Source: an uncultured Sphingomonadales bacterium | GTDB lineage: Bacteria; Pseudomonadota; Alphaproteobacteria; Sphingomonadales; Sphingomonadaceae | Direction: 5' to 3' | Length of the DNA stretch: 29,310 nt | Assembly: GCA_937898525.1 (NCBI GenBank) | Contig: CALCBC010000083.1 | Location: 1-29,310, forward strand | Part shown: positions 17,799 through 25,267 of the stretch, piece after piece | How positions within the stretch are numbered: position 1 is the first letter of the stretch | Layout: each line of letters begins with the position of its first letter | Notes under the pieces: model-generated | What the model was told of the DNA's origin: nothing | Databases searched by the model: none | The model's input: the letters and a program-made list of their open reading frames with translations, nothing else | Translations under genes and position numbers: made by a program

Positions 17799-17880
17799 GT
17801 CGTCATGCCGGCGAGCCGGAAGCTCGTTCGGCAAGCCCGCGCCTTGGCAGCACGCGGTCCCGGCTTTCGCCGGGACGACG
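17799..17880. repeat. Dispersed palindromic repeat, copy 1
   Basis: The element starts GTCGTCATGCCGGCGAGCCG and ends with the inverted form CCCGGCTTTCGCCGGGACGA; the outer arms face each other across about 36 bases. A second copy at 22794-22875 shares the outer arms (GTCATCCCGGCGAAAGCCGG type). This one ends right at the rpsA stop codon. The paired inverted arms resemble REPIN elements. A role in mRNA 3'-end protection of rpsA is possible. Confidence 0.72.
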
Positions 17881-17881
17881 C

Positions 17882-19579
17882 TTACTGCTTCTTCAGCGCT
17901 TCGCCGAGGATGTCGCCGAGCGAGGCGCCCGAGTCCGACGAGCCGTACTGCTCGACGGCGGCCTTCTCTTCGGCGATCTGGCGCGCCTTGATCGAGAAGT
18001 TGGGCTTCTTCGAGCGGTCGAAGCCGATCACCATCGCGTCGACCTTCTGCCCGACCTGGAAGCGGTCCGGACGCTGCTCGTCGCGGTCGCGGCCGAGGTC
18101 CGAGCGCTTGATGAAGCCGGTCGCACCATCGTCGCCGGCCTGGACCTCGAGCCCGCCGTCGCGGACCTCGAGCACCGTGACGGTGACGATGTCGTTCTTG
18201 CGCAGGCTGCCCGCGGCTGCGGCGCCGGCCGCCGGAGCGCCCTTCTCGAGCTGCTTCATGCCGAGGCTGATGCGCTCCTTCTCGACGTCGACGTCCAGCA
18301 CGATCGCCTTGACCTGCTCGCCCTTGCGGTGAAGCGCCAGCGCGTCCTCGCCCGAGATGCCCCAGGCGATGTCCGACATGTGGACCATGCCGTCGACGTC
18401 GCCGGGCAGGCCGATGAACAGGCCGAACTCGGTCGCGTTCTTGACCTCGCCCTCGACCACGGTGCCGACCGGGTGCTTCTCGGCGAATTCTTCCCACGGG
18501 TTGCGCTGGGCCTGCTTGAGACCGAGCGAGATGCGGCGCTTGTCGCTGTCGACCTCGAGCACCATCACGTCGACCTCCTGCGAGGTCGAGACGATCTTGC
18601 CCGGGTGCACGTTCTTCTTGGTCCAGCTCATCTCGGAGACGTGGACCAGGCCCTCGATGCCCGGCTCGAGCTCGACGAAGGCGCCGTACTCGGTGATGTT
18701 GGTGACGGTGCCGCGGACCTTGGCGCCGACCGGATACTTGGCGGCCACGCCTTCCCACGGATCGCTCTCGAGCTGCTTCATGCCGAGGCTGATGCGCTGC
18801 GTGTCGGCGTTGATGCGGATGATCTGCACCTTCACCACGTCGCCGATGTTGATCACCTCGGACGGGTGGTTGACGCGCTTGTAGCTCATGTCGGTGACGT
18901 GGAGCAGGCCGTCGATGCCGCCGAGGTCGACGAACGCACCGTAGTCGGTGATGTTCTTCACCACGCCGTCGATCACCTGGCCCTCGGCCAGCTTGTCGAT
19001 CAGCTCGCTGCGCTGCTCGGCGCGCGTCTCTTCGAGGACCGCGCGGCGCGAGACGACGATGTTGCCGCGGCGGCGGTCCATCTTCAGGATCTGGAACGGC
19101 TGCGGCATGTCCATCAGCGGGGTCACGTCGCGGACCGGGCGGATGTCGACCTGCGAGCCGGGGAGGAATGCCACGGCGCCATCGAGGTCGACGGTGAAGC
19201 CGCCCTTGACGCGGCCGAAGATGCGGCCCTCGACGCGCTTGCCCTCGCCGAATTCGGCTTCGAGCTTGTCCCACGCAGCCTCGCGGCGGGCACGGTCGCG
19301 GCTCAGCATCGCCTCGCCCTCGGCGTTCTCGACGCGGTCTACGAACACTTCGACCTCGTCGCCGACGTTCAGCGTGCCTTCCTCATCGCCGCGGGCGAAT
19401 TCGCGCAGCGGAATGCGGCCTTCGCTCTTGAGGCCGACGTCGATCAGCGCGACGCCGTTTTCGATCGCGGTGACGGTGCCCTTGACGACGCGGCCTTCGA
19501 AGCCGCCCTCGGCGCCACCGAGCTGTTCATCGAGGAGTTTCGCGAAATCTTCGCGCGTGGGGTTGGCAGTGGAAGCCAT
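17882..19579 (-). CDS. rpsA: 30S ribosomal protein S1
   Basis: S1 binds mRNA at the 30S platform and unwinds structured leaders during initiation. The 565-residue protein has six S1 (OB-fold) repeats at about residues 26-90, 112-178, 199-270, 284-358, 370-440 and 455-530. Repeats 3-5 carry the classic pattern (VKNITDYGAFVDL, VTNITEYGAFVEL, VKNATEFGLFIGL, each ending in ISLGMKQ or ISLGLKQ). Length and repeat number match proteobacterial S1. The last repeat is more divergent, and the tail ends GDILGEALKKQ. It lies downstream of cmk on the same strand, a widespread order, but with a 299-base gap suggesting its own promoter. A good terminator follows at 17758-17791. Confidence 0.98.
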   Translation of the reverse strand: MASTANPTREDFAKLLDEQLGGAEGGFEGRVVKGTVTAIENGVALIDVGLKSEGRIPLREFARGDEEGTLNVGDEVEVFVDRVENAEGEAMLSRDRARREAAWDKLEAEFGEGKRVEGRIFGRVKGGFTVDLDGAVAFLPGSQVDIRPVRDVTPLMDMPQPFQILKMDRRRGNIVVSRRAVLEETRAEQRSELIDKLAEGQVIDGVVKNITDYGAFVDLGGIDGLLHVTDMSYKRVNHPSEVINIGDVVKVQIIRINADTQRISLGMKQLESDPWEGVAAKYPVGAKVRGTVTNITEYGAFVELEPGIEGLVHVSEMSWTKKNVHPGKIVSTSQEVDVMVLEVDSDKRRISLGLKQAQRNPWEEFAEKHPVGTVVEGEVKNATEFGLFIGLPGDVDGMVHMSDIAWGISGEDALALHRKGEQVKAIVLDVDVEKERISLGMKQLEKGAPAAGAAAAGSLRKNDIVTVTVLEVRDGGLEVQAGDDGATGFIKRSDLGRDRDEQRPDRFQVGQKVDAMVIGFDRSKKPNFSIKARQIAEEKAAVEQYGSSDSGASLGDILGEALKKQ

Positions 19580-19878
19580 AAAGGTGAGGTTCCTGATCTA
19601 ACGTTTTCCGGCCAGGCGGTTGTCTCCGCCGGTCTTTGTGGCCGAACCGCCCGCGAGGCCCCATGCCGGCGCAGGCATCCTCCCGGATCGTGCCGGAACG
19701 AGAGCGGAAATGGGCTGCAGCAGCGGTGAAACCGCCCGAAGCGTGCCGGACCTGCTTGAAGCAATCGCCCTCGACCCGGGCCTCGGCCCGATCGAACGGG
19801 CGCGCGCCTAGGGGAAAAGGGCACGGAAAGCAAGCGAAAGCCGATCCGCGGCGTGGCCAGGGCGCCGTCATCGAAGCC
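19580..19878. other. 299-base gap between cmk and rpsA (likely rpsA leader/promoter region)
   Basis: No supported gene lies here. Reading toward rpsA there is a small hairpin (GCGGT/ACCGC at about 19725-19737) and an SD-like AGGAA before the rpsA ATG. I could not find a convincing -35/-10 pair or a conserved leader structure, although S1 genes are often autoregulated through their leader. Confidence 0.4.
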
Positions 19879-20520
19879 CTAGTCGGAGTTGGACGAGGGC
19901 CCCCTGGCCTTTCCCTCCACCGCTGCAATCGCCGCCGCGATCGCATCGTCGGGCCCCATCTCCGAGGTATCGAGCACCACCGCGTCCTCTGCCGCGCGCA
20001 GCGGGGCCTCGGCCCGCGTGCGGTCGCGCTCGTCGCGCCGGCGCAGGTCGGCCTCGATCTCGGCGAGCGTATGGCTTTCGCCGCGCGCCTGCATCTCCCT
20101 CCACCGGCGCAGGGCGCGCGCCTCGAGGCCGGCGGTGACGAAGAGCTTCACGTCGGCATCGGGTGCGATCACCGTGCCGATGTCGCGCCCGTCGAGCACC
20201 GCGCCGCCGGGCTGAGTCGCGAAGCTGCGCTGCCGTTCGTAGAGCGCCTCGCGTACCGAAGGGTGGACCGAGACCTGGCTGGCGAGCCCGCCGGTTGCCT
20301 CGCTGCGCAGCTCGGGATCGGACAGCAGGGCGTCGGGAAAGCTGCACGCGGCAAGCGCGTCGCCGGGATCGTCGGGGTCGCCGCCGTCGAGGAACACCTG
20401 CCGCCCGACCGCGCGGTAGAGCAGTCCGGTGTCGAGATGCGGCAGTCCGAAATGCGCGGCCAGCGCGCGGGCGATCGTGCCCTTGCCCGAGGCGGTCGGT
20501 CCGTCGACGGCGATGATCAT
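19879..20520 (-). CDS. cmk: Cytidylate kinase
   Basis: Cmk phosphorylates CMP and dCMP with ATP in the pyrimidine nucleotide pathway. The 213-residue protein begins MIIAVDGPTASGKGTIA, with the P-loop GPTASGKG at residues 7-14, followed by HLDTGLLYRAVG (nucleoside-binding), VLDGRDIGTVIAPDADVKLFVTA and a lid region with RRRDERDRTRAEAPLR. Length is typical of the family. It sits between aroA and rpsA, a conserved order, but a plus-strand gdx gene now separates it from aroA. Confidence 0.97.
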   Translation of the reverse strand: MIIAVDGPTASGKGTIARALAAHFGLPHLDTGLLYRAVGRQVFLDGGDPDDPGDALAACSFPDALLSDPELRSEATGGLASQVSVHPSVREALYERQRSFATQPGGAVLDGRDIGTVIAPDADVKLFVTAGLEARALRRWREMQARGESHTLAEIEADLRRRDERDRTRAEAPLRAAEDAVVLDTSEMGPDDAIAAAIAAVEGKARGPSSNSD

Positions 20521-20605
20521 CGCCGCGCTCTAGTCGGCGTTGGCGGTATTGAGAACCTCGATCTTGCAGTCTATCTCGCCTGCGCGGGCGGCGACGTCCC
20601 CCGTG

Positions 20606-20659
20606 CTCCTCACGAGCCTTCAAGACCGGGACGGCCCGGCAGCTCGTCCGTGAAGGAGG
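20606..20659 (+). promoter_or_regulatory. Candidate guanidine-II-like leader element of the exporter gene
   Basis: Just upstream of the exporter gene, CCGGG-ACGG-CCCGG (20626-20639) forms a five-pair hairpin with an ACGG loop; ACGR loops are the hallmark of guanidine-II (mini-ykkC) riboswitch hairpins. In addition CTCCTCACG (20606-20614) can pair with CGTGAAGGAG (20649-20658, one bulged A), which would bury the SD AAGGAGG (20653-20659). A ligand-stabilised hairpin that breaks this helix would switch translation on. A second canonical ACGR hairpin is not evident; ACGA at 20612-20615 and ACGT at 20593-20596 are imperfect candidates. The pairing is seen; riboswitch identity is inference. Confidence 0.4.
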
Positions 20660-20665
20660 CTGCTC

Positions 20666-20986
20666 TTGGCTTGGATTGTTCTGGTCGTCGCCGGTGTCCT
20701 GGAGGTCGTCTGGGCCTACTACATGAAGCTGTCCGACGGCTTCTCGCGCCCCTTGCCCACCGTTGCCACCTTTGCGGCGATGTTTCTCAGTTTCGGGCTG
20801 CTCGCCTACGCGATGAAGTCGCTGCCGCTCGGAACCTCTTACATGGTCTGGACCGGGATCGGCGCGGTCGGCGCGTTTCTCGTCGGCATCGTCGTGCTCG
20901 GCGAGGCGGTGACGCTCGTGCGCATCCTCGCTGCCGCGCTGATCGTCGCCGGGCTGGTGCTGATGAAGGTCTCGACGCCAGGCTAG
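20666..20986 (+). CDS. gdx: Small multidrug resistance family guanidinium exporter (Gdx/SugE type)
   Basis: 106 residues with four membrane helices, the size of SMR dual-topology transporters. Glu13 in the first helix (GVLEVVWAYYMK) is the shared proton/substrate carboxylate. The motifs GFSRPLP and KSLPLGTSYMVWTGIGAVGAFLVGIV match the SugE/Gdx subgroup, which exports guanidinium in exchange for protons, rather than the EmrE multidrug subgroup. TTG at 20666 is the start, six bases after a perfect SD (AAGGAGG). The gene stands alone on the plus strand between cmk and aroA and shares a CTAG double stop with convergent aroA. The leader carries a possible guanidine-responsive element. Confidence 0.92.
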   Translation: MAWIVLVVAGVLEVVWAYYMKLSDGFSRPLPTVATFAAMFLSFGLLAYAMKSLPLGTSYMVWTGIGAVGAFLVGIVVLGEAVTLVRILAAALIVAGLVLMKVSTPG

Positions 20987-22404
20987 GCCGGGAGCGAGGC
21001 TGTCGCCCCATCGAGCAGCGTTTCGAACTGCGGGAAGCTCGTCGCGATCGGCCGCGTGTCGTCGACCTCGACGCCGCTGCGGCTGGCGAGGCCGGCGACG
21101 GCCATCGACATCGCGATGCGGTGATCGAGATGCGTCGCGACCGGGCCGCCTCCCGGGAGCGGCTCGCCGCCGGTGCCGTCGATGACGAGGCCGTCCTCGC
21201 GCTCCTCGACACGCGCGCCGGCGAGGCGCAGTGCTTCGGCCATGACCGCGAGGCGGTCGCTTTCCTTGACCCGCAGCTCGTCGAGCCCGCGGGTTGCCGT
21301 CCGGCCCTCGGCCAGCGCGGCGGCGACGAACAGCACCGGGAACTCGTCGATCATGCTCGGCGCAACCGCCGGGTCGACCTCGATGCCGGTCAGCGCCGAG
21401 TGGCGCACGCGCAGGTCCGCCACGGGTTCGCCGCCGACGTCCCGCCGGTCGAGCTCCTCGATCTGCCCGCCCATCTGCCGCAGCACGTCATAGAGCCCGG
21501 CGCGGGTCGGGTTCAGGCCGACGTTCTCGATCACGAGGTCGCTGCCAGGTACGACCAGCGCGGCAACGGCGAAGAAGGCGGCGGAGGAGGGGTCGCCCGG
21601 AACCTCGATGGTCTGCGGATGCAACTCGGCTTCGCCGCGAATGCGGATCACCCGCTCGCCGCTTGCTTCCTCGACCGACAGGTCGGCTCCGAAGCCACTG
21701 AGCATGCGCTCGGTGTGGTCGCGCGTCGGCACGGGCTCGATGACGGTGGTGATCCCCGCGGTGTTGAGCCCGGCAAGCAGGACCGCGCTCTTCACCTGCG
21801 CGCTCGCGACCGGGAGGCGGTAGGTGATCGGCACCGCCGGGCACAGCCCGCGCTCGGTCAGCGGCAGCGTGGTGCCGGAAAACTCGGCGCCCATCTGGCC
21901 GAGCGGCTCGGTCACGCGGCCCATCGGCCGCTTCGACAGGCTGGCATCGCCCACGAACTGTGCGGTGATCGGGTGGCTGGCGACGAGCCCCATCAGCAGC
22001 CGCGTCGAGGTGCCCGAGTTGCCCATGTCGAGTGGGACCTCGGGCTGCAGCAACCCGCCGACGCCGACGCCGAGAATCGACCAGGTGCCCTCGGCCTCGC
22101 GCTCGATCGTCGCGCCCATCGCCCGCAGTGCGGCAGCGGTCGCCATCACGTCCTCGCCCTCGAGCAGCCCGGTGACCCGCGTTTCGCCCACCGCCAGCGC
22201 GCCGAACATCAGCGAGCGGTGGCTGATCGACTTGTCGCCGGGCACGCGAATCCGCCCCTTCAGGGGACCACCGGGGAGGAATCGGCGCGGGCGAGGGGGG
22301 GCTGTCTCGGTCAAAGCGGCGGGCTTTTGACAGCGCCGGGGGGCTGTGGCAAGGCGCGCGCGCTCTTGATTCCGGCCCTTGATTGCGCTTGAGGCCGCAC
22401 CCAT
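20983..22404 (-). CDS. aroA: 3-phosphoshikimate 1-carboxyvinyltransferase (EPSP synthase)
   Basis: AroA joins phosphoenolpyruvate to shikimate-3-phosphate in chorismate synthesis and is the target of glyphosate. The protein shows GRIRVPGDKSISHRSLM, the PEP-loop region MGNSGTSTRLLMG, GDPSSAAFFAVAALV and VKESDRL, all standard. The start is uncertain. ATG at 22404 has a weak GGTGGA upstream and would give 473 residues; a TTG at 22314 gives 443 residues (LTETAPPRPRRFLPG...), closer to the usual length, and the intervening codons have less GC at third positions than the rest of the gene. It is divergent from the TIGR02300 gene and convergent with gdx. Confidence 0.95.
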   Translation of the reverse strand: MGAASSAIKGRNQERARLATAPRRCQKPAALTETAPPRPRRFLPGGPLKGRIRVPGDKSISHRSLMFGALAVGETRVTGLLEGEDVMATAAALRAMGATIEREAEGTWSILGVGVGGLLQPEVPLDMGNSGTSTRLLMGLVASHPITAQFVGDASLSKRPMGRVTEPLGQMGAEFSGTTLPLTERGLCPAVPITYRLPVASAQVKSAVLLAGLNTAGITTVIEPVPTRDHTERMLSGFGADLSVEEASGERVIRIRGEAELHPQTIEVPGDPSSAAFFAVAALVVPGSDLVIENVGLNPTRAGLYDVLRQMGGQIEELDRRDVGGEPVADLRVRHSALTGIEVDPAVAPSMIDEFPVLFVAAALAEGRTATRGLDELRVKESDRLAVMAEALRLAGARVEEREDGLVIDGTGGEPLPGGGPVATHLDHRIAMSMAVAGLASRSGVEVDDTRPIATSFPQFETLLDGATASLPA

Positions 22405-22457
22405 CAAGTTTCCACCAATTCTGCCCCGCCGCGCGGCGGCTCAAAGAGGACATATCC

Positions 22458-22793
22458 ATGGTCAAGCCAGAATGGGGCGCGAAGCGTACCTGCCCCAAGT
22501 GCGGTGAGCGGTTCTACGACCTCGGCAAGGACGAGCCGGTCGTGTGCATCGAGTGCGGCAACCAGTGGTATCCGGAGCCGGTGCTCAAATCGAAGCAGCC
22601 GATTCCGTTCGAGGAAGTCCAGAAGGAGAAGGAGCCTGAAGAGGCTGATGCCGATCTGGCCGCCGACGAGCTGGACGAGGATCTCGAGAACATCGACGAG
22701 GGCGAGGATTCGCCGGACAACGACGTCGATCTCGGCGGCGACGACGATCTCGGCGAGATCGGCACGGGCGACGACGAGGACGAGGACAACTGA
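22458..22793 (+). CDS. TIGR02300 family zinc-ribbon/acidic-tail protein
   Basis: 111 residues. The N-terminal 45 residues contain a two-pair cysteine zinc ribbon (CPKCGERFYDLGKDEPV, then CIECGNQW), characteristic of the alphaproteobacterial TIGR02300 family. After a proline/lysine linker the C-terminal half is extremely acidic (runs of Asp/Glu with Gly, ending DDEDEDN) and is likely disordered. Function is unknown; a nucleic-acid or protein-binding regulator is only a guess. ATG at 22458 follows AAGAGGA. It is divergent from aroA, and its stop abuts a palindromic repeat. Confidence 0.88.
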   Translation: MVKPEWGAKRTCPKCGERFYDLGKDEPVVCIECGNQWYPEPVLKSKQPIPFEEVQKEKEPEEADADLAADELDEDLENIDEGEDSPDNDVDLGGDDDLGEIGTGDDEDEDN

Positions 22794-22875
22794 TCGTCAT
22801 CCCGGCGAAAGCCGGGGCCGCAAGCCGCGGGCGTGCCGCTTGCGGCCCGAGGTCCCGGCTTCGGCCGGGACGACA
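22794..22875. repeat. Dispersed palindromic repeat, copy 2
   Basis: The left arm CGTCATCCCGGCGAAAGCCG (22794-22813) is inverted relative to the right arm GGTCCCGGCTTCGGCCGGGA (22851-22870). Inside, GGCCGCAAGC (about 22816-22825) pairs perfectly with GCTTGCGGCC, giving a nested cruciform. It starts at the stop of the TIGR02300 gene and lies before tRNA-Ala. Its outer arms match copy 1 at 17799-17880 while the centres differ. It could serve as the terminator of the TIGR02300 gene. Confidence 0.78.
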
Positions 22876-22895
22876 GGGGGGGGCAATAAAGGTGC

Positions 22896-22923
22896 TTGCG
22901 ATTTCGAGGTTCCGCCCATAAAG
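22896..22923 (+). promoter_or_regulatory. Candidate tRNA-Ala promoter
   Basis: TTGCGA (22896-22901) and ATAAAG (22918-22923) are separated by 16 bases and lie about 44 bases before the tRNA, a plausible sigma-70 promoter layout in a gap with no other purpose. Based on consensus only. Confidence 0.35.
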
Positions 22924-22966
22924 GGCGGCCCTCACGCGCCTCCCAGGGCGCGAACAGGAATGGAAC

Positions 22967-23042
<76 letters not shown>

Positions 23043-23083
23043 TTCAAATGAATTTGAAGTGAAATCTCCGCGCATCCCGCGGA
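23043..23083 (+). terminator. Tandem small hairpins after tRNA-Ala
   Basis: TTCAAAT/ATTTGAA (23043-23058) is an AT-rich inverted repeat directly after the tRNA CCA end. TCCGCG/CGCGGA (23067-23072 with 23078-23083) is a second stem. They may direct tRNA 3' processing or termination, or belong to the ffh leader. No T-run follows. Confidence 0.3.
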
Positions 23084-23159
23084 ATCGAGTGCCGAATCGC
23101 ACGCTGGCCGACGAGGTTTCGTCCGCCGGCGCTTTCGGCTTTTGGAGTAGGCGAGGCCC

Positions 23160-24614
23160 ATGTTCGACACGCTGTCCGATCGCCTGACCGGGGTCTTTGA
23201 CCGCTTGCGCGGGCGTGGGGCGCTGAACGAAAGCGACGTGCGCGAGGCGATGCGCGAGGTGCGCATCGCGCTGCTCGAAGCCGACGTCGCGCTGCCGGTC
23301 GCGCGCAGCTTCATCGACAAGGTCACCGAGAAGGCCGTCGGTCAGCAGGTGCTGCGCTCGGTCACGCCGGGCCAGCAGGTGGTCAAGATCGTCAACGACG
23401 AGCTCGTCGAGATGCTCGGCGGCGAGCAGGCCGTGCCGCTGATGCTCGAGGCCAGGCCGCCGGTCGTGATCATGCTGGTCGGCCTGCAGGGCTCGGGCAA
23501 GACCACCACGACCGCCAAGCTCGCCCGGCTGATTCGCGAAAAGCACGGCAAGAAGCCGATGATGGCCTCGCTCGACGTCGCCCGCCCGGCGGCGCAGGAG
23601 CAGCTCAAGGTGCTCGGCGAGCAGGTCGGCGTGCAGACCCTGCCGATCGTCCCGGGCCAGCAGCCGGTCGACATCGCCCGGCGCGCGCTCGATTCGGCCC
23701 GGCTGCAGGCGGTCGACGTGCTGCTGCTCGACACCGCCGGCCGGCTGCACGTCGACGAGGCACTGATGGCCGAGATGAAGGCCATCGCCGAGGTCGCCGC
23801 GCCGACCGAGGTGCTGCTGGTGGTCGATTCGCTGACCGGCCAGGACGCGGTCAACGTCGCGCAGAGCTTCTCCGACGAGGTTCCGCTGACCGGCGTGATC
23901 CTGACGCGGATGGATGGCGATGCACGCGGCGGCGCGGCGCTGTCGATGCGCGCGGTCACCGGCAAGCCGATCAAGTTCGCCGGCACCGGCGAGAAGCTCG
24001 ACGCGCTCGAGCCGTTCCACCCCGGCCGCGTCGCCGGGCGCATCCTCGGCATGGGCGATATCGTCTCGATCGTCGAAAAGGCTGCCCAGGTCATCCAGGA
24101 GGAGGATGCCGAGCGTCAGGCCCAGCGCATGCTCAAGGGCCAGTTCGACCTCAACGACCTCAGGACCCAGCTGCGCCAGATGCAGCAGATGGGCGGGCTC
24201 GGCATGCTCGCCAACATGCTCCCGGGCATGAAGAAGGCCAAGCAGGCGATGGCCGCGAGCGGGGTCGACGACAAGGTGCTGGTTCACATGGACGCGATCA
24301 TCGGCTCGATGACGCCGAAGGAGCGCGCCCGCCCCGAACTGATGAACGCCAAGCGCAAGAAGCGCGTTGCCGCGGGCTCGGGCACCGAGGTGCAGGACGT
24401 CAACAAGCTCCTCAAGATGCACCAGGAAATGGGCCGCGCGATGAAGCAGCTCAGGAAGATGGGCGGCTTCAAGGGCCTCGGCGCGTTGCTCGGCGGCGGC
24501 GGCGGGATGGGCGGCCTCGGCGGCCCCGCGGGCGGCCTGCCAGGGCTCGGCGGCCCTCCGGCCGGCGGCGCCCAGTTGCCGCCCGACCTGCAGAACTTTC
24601 TCAAGAAGAAATGA
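23160..24614 (+). CDS. ffh: Signal recognition particle protein Ffh
   Basis: Ffh with 4.5S RNA binds signal sequences on ribosomes and delivers them to FtsY. The 484-residue protein has the N domain, the G domain with P-loop GLQGSGKTTTTAKLA (about 108-122), DVARPAAQEQL, DTAGRLHVDEALM and TRMDGDARGGAALS. The M domain is rich in Met (LRQMQQMGGLGMLANMLPGM) with the RNA-binding RKKRVAAGSGT helix. It ends with a Gly/Pro-rich tail (GGGGGMGGLGGPAGGLPGLG) before the final DLQNFLKKK. It starts the ffh-rpsP-rimM cluster, 33 bases before rpsP. The 4.5S RNA gene is not in the window. Confidence 0.98.
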   Translation: MFDTLSDRLTGVFDRLRGRGALNESDVREAMREVRIALLEADVALPVARSFIDKVTEKAVGQQVLRSVTPGQQVVKIVNDELVEMLGGEQAVPLMLEARPPVVIMLVGLQGSGKTTTTAKLARLIREKHGKKPMMASLDVARPAAQEQLKVLGEQVGVQTLPIVPGQQPVDIARRALDSARLQAVDVLLLDTAGRLHVDEALMAEMKAIAEVAAPTEVLLVVDSLTGQDAVNVAQSFSDEVPLTGVILTRMDGDARGGAALSMRAVTGKPIKFAGTGEKLDALEPFHPGRVAGRILGMGDIVSIVEKAAQVIQEEDAERQAQRMLKGQFDLNDLRTQLRQMQQMGGLGMLANMLPGMKKAKQAMAASGVDDKVLVHMDAIIGSMTPKERARPELMNAKRKKRVAAGSGTEVQDVNKLLKMHQEMGRAMKQLRKMGGFKGLGALLGGGGGMGGLGGPAGGLPGLGGPPAGGAQLPPDLQNFLKKK

Positions 24615-24647
24615 ATTCAACGGATTGAATTAGAAAGGTAATCCATC

Positions 24648-25151
24648 ATGGCAGTACAGATCAGGCTTTCGCGCGGCGGCGCCAAGAAGCGTCCGTATTA
24701 CCGCATCGTCGTGGCGAACAGCCGTTCGCCGCGTGACGGCCGCTATCTCGAGCAGATCGGCACCTACAACCCGCTGCTCGCAAAGGACGACGAGAACCGC
24801 GTGAAGCTCAACGAGGATCGCGCGCGTTACTGGCTCGGTGTCGGCGCGCAGGCGACCGACCGCGTCGCCCGCTTCCTCGATGCCGCGGGTATCAAGGAGC
24901 GCACGCCGAAGAACAACCCGAAGAAGGGCGAGCCGGGCGAGAAGGCCAAGGAGCGCGCCGAGGAGCGTGCCGCGAAGCTCGCCGAGGCCGAGGAAGCCGC
25001 CAAGGCTCCCGCGGAGGAGGAAGCCGTGACCGAGGAAGCGGCGACCGAGGAAGTCGCCGCCGAGGCTCCGGCTGAGGAGGCCGCGGCGGAAGAGGCTCCC
25101 GCCGAGGAAGCTCCGGCCGAGGGCGCCAACGAGGAAAAGACCGAGGGCTGA
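24648..25151 (+). CDS. rpsP: 30S ribosomal protein S16
   Basis: The first 80 or so residues are canonical S16 (MAVQIRLSRGGAKKRPYYRI, SPRDGRYLEQIGTYNPL, RARYWLGVGAQATDRV), needed for 30S assembly. The protein continues to 167 residues with a low-complexity tail of Glu, Ala and Pro (EEEAVTEEAATEEVAAEAP and similar), about twice the length of E. coli S16. Acidic tails on S16 occur in related alphaproteobacteria; their role is unclear. AGAAAGG lies upstream of the ATG. The TGA stop overlaps an ATG (TGATG, 25149-25153) that opens a frame leading into rimM. Confidence 0.97.
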   Translation: MAVQIRLSRGGAKKRPYYRIVVANSRSPRDGRYLEQIGTYNPLLAKDDENRVKLNEDRARYWLGVGAQATDRVARFLDAAGIKERTPKNNPKKGEPGEKAKERAEERAAKLAEAEEAAKAPAEEEAVTEEAATEEVAAEAPAEEAAAEEAPAEEAPAEGANEEKTEG

Positions 25152-25159
25152 TGAAGCCT

Positions 25160-25262
25160 CCCTCTCCCCGTCGGGGGAGAGGGTCGGGGAGAGGGGGCGG
25201 CCGCCACGGCGCCGGACCCGGCACTCCCCCTCTCCCAACCCTCTCCCCTGTTGGGGAGAGGG
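25160..25262. repeat. 103-bp triple-hairpin CCCTCTCCCC repeat between rpsP and rimM
   Basis: Two identical 10-pair hairpins, CCCTCTCCCC/GGGGAGAGGG, occupy 25160-25183 and 25239-25262. Between them GGGAGAGGGGG (25187-25197) is inverted against CCCCCTCTCCC (25226-25236), forming a third, central stem. This is a common type of intergenic palindromic element in Proteobacteria. The right hairpin arm GGGGAGAGGG ends five bases before the rimM ATG and is the only visible SD. A reading frame from ATG 25151 runs through the whole element in phase with rimM. Confidence 0.85.
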
Positions 25263-25267
25263 CCGTC

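Noticed and set aside
18329..19729. A 466-codon open frame on the plus strand
   Set aside because: Antisense to rpsA; its Asp/His/Leu-rich repeats mirror the S1 domain repeats.
20530..20613. A 27-codon minus-strand frame ending GEIDCKIEVLNTANAD, which looks like a protein C-terminus
   Set aside because: It could be the remnant of a gene or a tiny peptide upstream of cmk, but it has only a GTG start, no clear SD, no known family, and overlaps the candidate gdx leader. Not enough to call a gene or pseudogene.
19636..22392. A 918-codon open frame on the plus strand
   Set aside because: It runs antisense to cmk and aroA and through gdx in another frame; composition is Arg/Ala/Gly/His-rich and without motifs, as expected for the complement of high-GC genes.
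25160..25262. CRISPR-like or tandem repeat array
   Set aside because: Only two hairpins in inverted context with no regular spacers; a palindromic element fits better.
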